In this document: in pieces, positions 56,050 through 64,000 of the stretch | Layout: each line of letters begins with the position of its first letter | Position numbering within the stretch: position 1 is the stretch's first letter | From: Hofstenia miamia | Lineage: Eukaryota; Xenacoelomorpha; Acoela | DNA length: 64,000 nucleotides | NCBI GenBank assembly: GCA_004352715.1 | Contig: SCFE01000078.1 | Span: 845,323 to 909,322, forward strand | Reading direction: 5' to 3' | Made by a program: the position numbers and the translations under genes | The notes under the pieces: generated by a model | Seen by the model: the letters and a program-made list of their open reading frames with translations, nothing else | Told to the model about the DNA's origin: nothing | Databases searched by the model: none

Positions 56050-56854
56050 CTAAATAGCCAATTTTTTTAATACAGTTTTGCAACTAAATGGGAAGGTTTT
56101 GAATTGATAGTAAAATATGAGGTATCTGTTAGAAATTAAAAGTAATTGGTATCATACACATTACGTGGATGTAATAAGTAGCCCTTTAATGAAAAAATAA
56201 GCTACCGGTATATTAAGCTACTTTATGCTAAATGGACTATTGCACTACATTAACTACAATGGTTACAAAGACAAATCTGGAAAAAGGAATGAAGCCTTTA
56301 AAAAGACGATGACACCGCTTGGACGGTGAAATGCTTAATATTATGTGATGACTCCAGTCCCATTCTAAATTGCTGCACATCAACATGCAATGTGCATTGC
56401 TCTTATAATTACGTTTGCATGAAAAGTGTGCATAAATAGCCTTTTTAATGAAACTCAGCGCAGACAATATCTAGACTGGTAGTTCCAACATTATCGTTGG
56501 ACATTAGAATGAATCTAGGCCAGGGCAACCGGAGTGATGAGTTTCACCAATTGCAATTTAGCTCCTATCGTCATTTTTCCGAATCAAGCGACTTTAAAAT
56601 TATTACACGGTACTATATGTATAACCTGGCAACGACGGTGAGTGAAACATTCTTACTTATAAATATCAATAAAATTGGCTCGATTTTGAAAAAAGCTCCT
56701 AATTCACACAGACTCATTTGGAAATTAGATTAACAGATAAATAAAATCACTCCTCTAGTAATTGCCACTATAGAAAACAGCATCGGTTTTTAAGTTTATA
56801 TTTGATTCTAGTTTAACTTATAAATAGTATATTCAACTTCAAATAGCCGTGAAC

Positions 56855-56900
<46 letters not shown>

Positions 56901-57242
56901 GGTTATTCCTAAAATAGGTTTTAGTAAGTTTGAAAAAGCTTGTGGTCCCAAACGTAGAGAAACTATAAAATATGCTTGGAGAATACCAAAGAAAAATACT
57001 AAATTTAAAAAACGTCATACAGTCTCCATTTTTAGATTTTATAGTAATTCTTGCAGGCCTATTTTATAAAGAAAAAAAGAATGCCAATTTTTAAATGTAA
57101 TGTTGTGAAATTGCAGCAAATTTACTAATTATGTAAAGTGTATTAGTGCGTTGAAGCTAACTTTGATATGTCTTCCATGAGCTTAATAGCCTTCTAAACT
57201 GCTTGATTTTATCTAGAAACCTCAATAGACCAACTATACCTT
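56050..57242. other. Spacer
   Basis: No exon of the SLC66A1 paralogue was found here. 56324-56611 is repeated at 57854-58141 by assembly. A (TA)n array is at about 56859-56897. Confidence 0.45.
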
Positions 57243-57412
57243 TTTAGTTTCAACTTAAAATAGTTGAACTTCAATTTAAAATAAGTGAACTTCAATATAA
57301 AGTAGTTGAACTTCAATTTAAAATAGTTGAACTTCAATTTAAAATAGTTGAACTTCAATATAAAGTAGTTAAACTTCAATTTAAAATAGTTGAACTTCAA
57401 TTTAAAAGAAAC
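57243..57412. repeat. 21-bp tandem repeat in left TIR
   Basis: About seven to eight units of AGTTGAACTTCAATTTAAAA type. The period is 21, so frames through it encode repeats of KFNYFKL. Confidence 0.92.
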
Positions 57413-57534
57413 TCACTTACAAGTATTTCAACAAATGTTATTACTGTTATTTATTTATACAAATAATTTTGACAATAATTGAAAATATTGCAGGAAGGCT
57501 GACTAACAAGAATTCAAAAACTAGAGAAAGTAAG

Positions 57535-59062
57535 TTAATTGTCTGACACTTCGTCACCCATTTGCAAATCTTGTTGAGCTAAGCAAGATGCAAAATGCCT
57601 TTGTATATGAATGCATGTTCTCAAACACAGCAGTGGAGTGATAGAAGTCATGGCTTCTTCAATTGCATGCTCCAGATAACGCAATCTGTATTCTGTTTGA
57701 GTCGTTCCCACTAAAGATATGGCCATCATTGTGTTAAAGGTTTCAGCCATCCTACGCTTCATTGATGCCTTCACAATACTCCAACATTCCTCTATCGGAT
57801 TGAGAGGAGTGCTATAAGGAGCGCTGCGGATGATGCTCGCACCAGTAAATTCNCGGTGAAATGCTTAATATTATGTGATGACTCCAGTCCCATTCTAAAT
57901 TGCTGCACATCAACATGCAATGTGCATTGCTCTTATAATTACGTTTGCATGAAAAGTGTGCATAAATAGCCTTTTTAATGAAACTCAGCGCAGACAATAT
58001 CTAGACTGGTAGTTCCAACATTATCGTTGGACATTAGAATGAATCTAGGCCAGGGCAACCGGAGTGATGAGTTTCACCAATTGCAATTTAGCTCCTATCG
58101 TCATTTTTCCGAATCAAGCGACTTTAAAATTATTACACGGTNTATCGGATTGAGAGGAGTGCTATAAGGAGCGCTGCGGATGATGCTCGCACCAGTAAAT
58201 TCCTCCTCATGAAACCACTTTCTGGAGATTCACATGGACTTGTGCGTTGTCACAAACAATCACAATTTTCTCCATTTCATCTGTAAGGCTTCTAAGGAGC
58301 CTTCTTAACAACTCACAGCACTTTTGTATATGATCCTCTCTTTCTCTCCCAGAATACAAGTCATGTTTGGTTTATTGCTCCAATGATGTGAACGTTGTTG
58401 CCCCAACAAGTTGTGACTTTAAGACAACATCGGGTACCTTACTTTGATCTTCCTTGAGAATGCTGTAAAAACAAATTGCATCAATATAAATGAGCTGCTT
58501 GTCTTCTCCTATTGCTGCCATTAGTGTCTGGACATACGTTTCTCATTTGACTTTATTATTCATTGAATTCATTGTAACAGGCTTAGGGATCAATTTTTTG
58601 ACGCTATAATAATGACCCTCAAGCTTCTTATGAATGGTGTTTATTGACACGAACACATGTTCTTTCTGTGTGAGCTTCTGTTTGAGTTGGGTCAGTGTAA
58701 GAACAGGATTTTTGCTTAACCACTACAACATGGATTCTATGTGACGAGCCTGCACCTTCTTGAATCCACTGCCGCCTCTTTGTGTGACCACGTCATAACC
58801 AGCCATAAGTAGTCTGTACAGGTATTCCGTTTGCAACATCTACTGCTTTCCAGTCCCCATTTTCGGCAGTGTCAATTACTCTCCTTTTCACATCAGCATT
58901 GTTCGTGCAGTTGTACCTTCCCCTCTTTATGCCGGTTTGTACACCTCTTGCTGTTCGTGTCCTGAGCACTGATTCATTTTCACTTGAGTCTGCAGAGAAG
59001 CTCATTTTGTTGCTGCTACTCATGTTAATCACGGCACTGACTGAAATGGCAAAGAATGACAA
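57535..59062 (-). pseudogene. Tc1/IS630-like DDE transposase in long-TIR element, broken
   Basis: Order on the minus strand: N-terminal S/T-rich part, helix-turn-helix NNADVKRRVIDTAENGDWKA with VDVANGIPVQTTYGWL; ESMLWLSKNP-like region; LTQLKQKLTQKEHVFVSINT; first D in KQLIYIDAICFYSILKED (about 58470-58500); second D in KIVIVCDNAQVHV (about 58240-58275); third acidic in APYSTPLNPIEECWSIVK (about 57775-57830). C-terminus RYLEHAIEEAMTSITPLLCL to LQMGDEVSDN, stop at 57535. The NPIExxWS block is typical of IS630/Tc1-type enzymes. Several stops and shifts interrupt it. The last 15 codons lie inside the inverted repeat. Confidence 0.78.
57793..58202. repeat. Misplaced contig between N 57853 and N 58142
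   Basis: 57854-58141 equals 56324-56611 (288 bp), and 58143-58202 equals 57793-57852 (60 bp). The transposon should run from 57852 directly to 58203. Confidence 0.92.
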
Positions 59063-59460
59063 CTATATAGAAACTTTCACAAGTAGACAGAGAAGCCACG
59101 TCTGGTTGCTAATAGCAATTAGAAATGTAACATAATTGCATTTTGGTTCTTGCATGGCTCAACAAGATTTGCAAATGGGTGACGAAGTGTCAGACAATTA
59201 ATTTACTTTCTGTGTTTTTTTGAATTCTTTTTAGTCAGCCTTCCTGTAATATTTTCAACTATTGTCAAAATTATTTGAATAAATGAATAACAGTAATAAC
59301 ATTTGTTGAAATACTTCTAAGTGAGTTTCTGCAAACATTTTTAAATTGANCCTTCCTGTAATATTTTCAACTATTGTCAAAATTATTTGAATAAATGAAT
59401 AACAGTAATAACATCTGTTGAAATACTTCTAAGTGAGTTTCTGCAAACATTTTTAAATTG

Positions 59461-59573
59461 ATGTTCAACTATTTTAAATTGAAGTTCAACTATTTTAAAT
59501 TGAAGTTCAACTATTTTAATTTGAAGTTCAACTATTTTAAATTGAAGTTCGAATTTTTTAAATTGAAACTAAA
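59461..59573. repeat. 21-bp tandem repeat in right TIR
   Basis: About five units of TTCAACTATTTTAAATTGAA type, the complement of the left array. Confidence 0.92.
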
Positions 59574-60274
59574 TTCCAATAACATCTTAAGTATTCTTTT
59601 GCTTTTGGAAAAAGCACTAGTGTGTAATAAAACTCTAAATAAATGCTAGTATCAAAACTTTGATTTAATACACACCAGAAGACTAATTATTGGCGATTAA
59701 TCGCAAAAGTTGCTGAATGTGATGCCAATTATCTAGTAATAGAAAATTATAGTATAAAGAGTAACACAAAAATCAGTCTTTATCTTGAAGCTTAGCGTTT
59801 TTCTAATTGCAAAGTCTTGCTAGCAAATCTCTGTGTGAAGTACCCAATTCTCCTAGGCAGTTGAAGCCAGTGCTGATCATTTATGAAATCTTTGTGTATA
59901 TTTGGTATAGGAGTGTCTTTATAATATCATTTTATCAATTGCTTTAGATAATGAAAGGAAAGCAATATACTCAATTAGAGTTGAAATTCCTCAGCAATAA
60001 TTACAATGCAGTGTATTTTAATTTTCATGCCCATTAAGCCAAAAACTACCAATAATATGTGTGGTTGTAGGGCGTTCTTAAACTAGTTTACTTGCCTTTC
60101 ACCATTTTGACCTAATTTGCGAATTCATGATTTTTAAGGCACGTGCAGTACTAGAATGTTTTCAATGGGTTGTGATTACATTATTTTTTATATGACTACA
60201 AACGTATAATTTGCCATTAATGCAAAATCAAATCATATCTTTCAAAAATTGCAATGATTCTTGAGATACTCCAC
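59574..60274. other. Spacer
   Basis: No gene or element recognised. Confidence 0.45.
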
Positions 60275-61274
60275 NNNNNNNNNNNNNNNNNNNNNNNNNN
60301 NNNNNNNNNNNNNNNNNNNNNNNNNNNNNNNNNNNNNNNNNNNNNNNNNNNNNNNNNNNNNNNNNNNNNNNNNNNNNNNNNNNNNNNNNNNNNNNNNNNN
60401 NNNNNNNNNNNNNNNNNNNNNNNNNNNNNNNNNNNNNNNNNNNNNNNNNNNNNNNNNNNNNNNNNNNNNNNNNNNNNNNNNNNNNNNNNNNNNNNNNNNN
60501 NNNNNNNNNNNNNNNNNNNNNNNNNNNNNNNNNNNNNNNNNNNNNNNNNNNNNNNNNNNNNNNNNNNNNNNNNNNNNNNNNNNNNNNNNNNNNNNNNNNN
60601 NNNNNNNNNNNNNNNNNNNNNNNNNNNNNNNNNNNNNNNNNNNNNNNNNNNNNNNNNNNNNNNNNNNNNNNNNNNNNNNNNNNNNNNNNNNNNNNNNNNN
60701 NNNNNNNNNNNNNNNNNNNNNNNNNNNNNNNNNNNNNNNNNNNNNNNNNNNNNNNNNNNNNNNNNNNNNNNNNNNNNNNNNNNNNNNNNNNNNNNNNNNN
60801 NNNNNNNNNNNNNNNNNNNNNNNNNNNNNNNNNNNNNNNNNNNNNNNNNNNNNNNNNNNNNNNNNNNNNNNNNNNNNNNNNNNNNNNNNNNNNNNNNNNN
60901 NNNNNNNNNNNNNNNNNNNNNNNNNNNNNNNNNNNNNNNNNNNNNNNNNNNNNNNNNNNNNNNNNNNNNNNNNNNNNNNNNNNNNNNNNNNNNNNNNNNN
61001 NNNNNNNNNNNNNNNNNNNNNNNNNNNNNNNNNNNNNNNNNNNNNNNNNNNNNNNNNNNNNNNNNNNNNNNNNNNNNNNNNNNNNNNNNNNNNNNNNNNN
61101 NNNNNNNNNNNNNNNNNNNNNNNNNNNNNNNNNNNNNNNNNNNNNNNNNNNNNNNNNNNNNNNNNNNNNNNNNNNNNNNNNNNNNNNNNNNNNNNNNNNN
61201 NNNNNNNNNNNNNNNNNNNNNNNNNNNNNNNNNNNNNNNNNNNNNNNNNNNNNNNNNNNNNNNNNNNNNNNNNN
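60275..61274. other. Assembly gap, 1000 N
   Basis: Exactly 1000 N, followed by a short (TA)n array (61275-61297). It could contain missing exons of the SLC66A1 paralogue. Confidence 0.9.
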
Positions 61275-61297
61275 ATATATATATATATATATATATT

Positions 61298-62144
61298 CGC
61301 TACTATCAAGCATAATTATTTCTCTATTTAGAGAATCGTATTTTCTCATCTGCCATTTGCGTTTGAATGTGTTGAATTTCATTAGAGTGACATTACAAAT
61401 ACTAAAAGAATACAACCTTTGAAATTTCATTTTTATAAAAATTTCTGCATTTTAATGTGCAAATTCTATGGATTAAATTTTTTTATGATGAATGCATCCT
61501 CTATTAATATTATTAATGAGTTCCAAACGCATGTAGGCAAGTATTTGTCGACTGGTATCTGAATTAATCTCTGCCTAGTTGATTAGATTCACTTTTCATC
61601 TATAAATAAAGTAATTATTTTGAAGATTATTGTAACATGAAATTTCCAAAGTAGTTAGGTAGAAATACTCAACTAGTTATTAAATGTATCTTAATGGAAA
61701 CAAATAATAATTATTATTTTAATTAGCTAGATGTTAGCAGGAATTTCTGTTACCAATTTGAAACTAATTATTCTATTGCTAAGTACACGACAAAAATGGA
61801 CTTGTTATTAAATGAATTTATTATAAAATTGGCAAATGCAGCATCACCTACTAGAGTCGCACAATCGAGTAGCATACTCATTGATTACATGGCGCTTGTT
61901 GATAATAATGATATACGTTTTTTATTTCATTCTCTGACGACTATTGCATCCATTGTATCGTTGTTTAATTTTGATTCATGTTTGAAATTTGGCAAAAAAA
62001 TACAGAAAGGCGCTTACCATTTTTGAAAACAATTGAAAACATTCTCCTTTCCTCAAAATAGAAAATAAAATTTTCCAGTTGGTCCCAAAGTGAGGGGTGG
62101 GGAAGCAGCAGCATCCTGCCCTAATAAGTTTTCTTGAAAAATGT

Positions 62145-62147
<3 letters not shown>
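61298..62147. other. Spacer with a doubtful 76-codon frame
   Basis: A plus-strand frame at 61796-62026 (MDLLLNEFIIKLANAASPTR..) has no family match that I recognise. Confidence 0.3.

Positions 62148-62180
<33 letters not shown>
62148..62180. repeat. (TA)n array
   Basis: Pure TA. Another array is at about 62915-62950 before N 62952. Confidence 0.9.
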
Positions 62181-62188
<8 letters not shown>

Positions 62189-62257
62189 GCACTTTTCATT
62201 CATGGATAGCAGAAAATTTTAAAACTACTAAAAATTTATTTATATTTCAATATTTGC

Positions 62258-62840
62258 TTAAAGCTTAGACAGTTTTTGAAAATGGGGATATAATAAATAA
62301 ATTGAATATGCTCTTACTACTTTGTTGAATAATTGATCTTTTTTATGGTTGTTAATTACTAAAGCTTCTGCAATCATTGTATTGGGTGTTGTCATCACTA
62401 TATTAAAATTGTTCTTTTTATCATGATGTTGATGCATATATATTTCTGACATTTGATGACTTGATAGATGTTCATTGATCCTAGTTACAAAATGGCGATT
62501 GGTTTCTCAGATGTAAGAAATATTGCATTCCTCACAATTGCATTTATAGACACGTGAGCAAATTAGCCTTTTTCGATAGTTATTAAAAATTGGTGTTAAT
62601 TTAGTTAATTTTAATCGTGTATTAATGATTTTAATCCGTGCATTTAGGAGATTTTGATGATCCTCAATATATGGTAGCTTTCAATATATTGGTATTTTAT
62701 CTTCATCATTTCCTTTGTTACATTCAATAGACTTTGAGGTAAGAGCTTAGTCAACAATATTCTTAACCAATTTATGTGGATAGCCGTTCTGTTCTAATAT
62801 TTCATATAATTCGTTATCGATTCAATCATGTTATTTTAAT
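62258..62840 (-). mobile_element. Penelope-like element, GIY-YIG end
   Basis: Minus strand: YELYEILEQNGYPHKLVKNI at the RT end, then VYKCNCEECNISYI followed by a stop in place of the glycine, ETNRHFVTRINEHLSSHQMS and MIAEALVINNHKK. It has the same module order as 23526-24150, but the YIG motif is destroyed. Confidence 0.7.
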
Positions 62841-62911
62841 TTGAGGATACTTTAATAAATCGATTTAATAATGCTTTGGTCACAAAAAGCTTGATAAGAA
62901 GTACTCCTTGA

Positions 62912-62950
<39 letters not shown>

Positions 62951-62952
62951 NG

Positions 62953-63440
62953 TATATACTTTATAAGCGACTGGGAGAAAGGTTAATTTAAACATGTTAA
63001 AAATTAGCTCATTGGACTAACTTGTTATATATTAGTATCGAAATGCAACAAATAACCACGAGTATTTCAAAGCAGTATTGATATGCAATGAATATCGTAT
63101 TGAATTTATTGTACATTCTCTTAGTCCATGGTTCCATTTGACCATTTTAGTGACTTAAATAAAAAACGCATGAAGATTTTTATACTTTTTAACTGATATG
63201 ACTGCATGAGCTTGATACCATGGACAATTGTTTGAATAATGTTATGTGCAATGACCTTTTATGAAATCAGTTATTTACCCATAAAAAAATTTGCATGTGT
63301 AAATTTATTATCAAGAATTATATAACAATTCAATATTTTTCGTCACGTCTACTCTCTTTTACTATTAAATTAAATTTTAACTTCATTATCTACTACTATT
63401 TTTGCTATGTTGAAGAAATGCATACACTAAATTTCAAATA
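62953..63440. other. Spacer
   Basis: No gene seen. Confidence 0.4.
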
Positions 63441-63794
63441 TTAAGAGGCAATGTAAAAATTAGAAAACAATATGATCTCATGTTGAGTGGACACCATAAT
63501 GATACAACGCATTTCAGGAACCATGTAGGGTGAGATTTGCTTTAATACATTTGCGGACGCTTGTTTTCCTGCTCTTGGGTTAAAGATGATGACTTTGTAC
63601 TTTACTCCATGCCATTTATTGCATCTATCTTTGGCGATTGTGCTAAAGTTGAAGCCAAGAAATTGCAAATTACAATCTGATTTGTTCGTCACCTGCCACA
63701 TCAAATTGATTGGGAATAATTTTACTCTGCAATTATTACATAAAGTTTTTATGATAATATCACTTGAAATATTTGAAAATTGCCATTGAAACAT
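63441..63794 (-). CDS. Hypothetical open frame, 117 aa
   Basis: Starts MFQWQFSNISSDIIIKTLCN, contains FNFSTIAKDRCNKWHGVKY and IIFNPRAGKQASANVLKQ. The composition looks protein-like in a region where chance frames are short. I recognise no domain. An acceptor-like ACTAAG lies just upstream, so it may be an exon or a transposon remnant. Confidence 0.3.
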   Translation of the reverse strand: MFQWQFSNISSDIIIKTLCNNCRVKLFPINLMWQVTNKSDCNLQFLGFNFSTIAKDRCNKWHGVKYKVIIFNPRAGKQASANVLKQISPYMVPEMRCIIMVSTQHEIILFSNFYIAS

Positions 63795-64000
63795 TTCCTT
63801 AGTAAGCTATTCAAGATATCTCATTGGGCAATGGATGGCAAATTGTATAGAATAGATTAGAGGTGACCTGGTATGTTGATTTGATATTATTTATGTCATA
63901 TTTTTCAATTTTAAAAGTAAAAAATAAAAACTTTATTCTAGTTTGATAAAATTGTTGAAGAATGCATGAATGAACATTTACAAGCAATATAATAATAAAG

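Larger units (their letters stand above)
57243..59573 (-). mobile_element. DDE transposon with long, tandem-repeat terminal inverted repeats
   Basis: Left inverted repeat 57243-57599, right inverted repeat 59138-59573 (the latter lengthened by a 111-bp contig overlap at N 59350). Outer parts are 21-bp tandem units around AGTTGAACTTCAATTTAAAA and its complement. Inner parts match base by base over TCTGACACTTCGTCACCCAT and its complement. A transposase is encoded between them on the minus strand. A contig from 56324-56611 is wrongly inserted at 57854-58141. Confidence 0.85.

Noticed and set aside
56237-56467. 76-codon frame and its copy at 57812-57997 as a gene pair
   Set aside because: The copy is a misplaced contig, and the frame shows no known motif.
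57209-57400. Frame with KFNYFKL repeats, possible repeat protein
   Set aside because: The 21-bp tandem units of the transposon end give an open frame automatically in several phases.

Overview
The window is AT-rich, repeat-laden nuclear DNA of an invertebrate animal. Protein-coding exons are split by GT-AG introns. The genes recognised are animal lysosomal membrane protein families, and the mobile elements (CR1-like, R4/Dong-like, Penelope-like, Tc1-like, hAT) are those of metazoan genomes. I cannot name the species. The sequence is a draft scaffold with eight runs of N, two of them exactly 1000 long, and many single-N joins. Most joins carry a duplicated contig end or a misplaced contig, so several apparent local duplications are assembly artefacts.

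Host genes. (1) 6526-7554, plus strand: an unrecognised single-pass membrane protein of 342 aa. (2) 21592-22389, minus strand: an intronless 265-aa DRAM-family protein. (3) 26353-42889, minus strand: a complete seven-exon SLC66A1 (PQLC2) gene. I rebuilt it by hand; all splice phases agree and it gives 288 aa, close to the usual length of the family. (4) 51427-56049, minus strand: a tandem paralogue with exons 3-7 present and identical exon architecture. Its exons 1-2 were not found and may lie in the 1-kb gap at 60275-61274 or outside the window. SLC66A1 exports cationic amino acids from lysosomes and DRAM proteins act at lysosomes in autophagy, so two of the recognised families are lysosomal. 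I do not claim a functional cluster.

Mobile elements fill the introns and spacers. Two CR1-like elements lie in SLC66A1 introns. One (28403-32470) has ORF1 plus an ORF2 with an N-terminal 2A-like peptide, an endonuclease and an RT that has lost its catalytic aspartates. The other (38169-39540) keeps ORF1 with an SGNH-esterase-like domain and the 2A-bearing start of ORF2. R4/Dong-like fragments (1490-1938, 32571-33660) sit in TAA arrays. A Tc1-like element (4090-5574) is nested exactly inside the endonuclease of a second non-LTR element. A DDE transposon with long terminal inverted repeats built of 21-bp units lies at 57243-59573. There are also two Penelope-like GIY-YIG fragments, a 288-bp hAT-type MITE with its target duplication, several hAT-type ends, and a broken transposase with DTTASKTG and CRHH motifs.

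The rest is AT-rich sequence with many (TA)n and (TAA)n arrays. No CRISPR, rRNA or convincing tRNA was seen.
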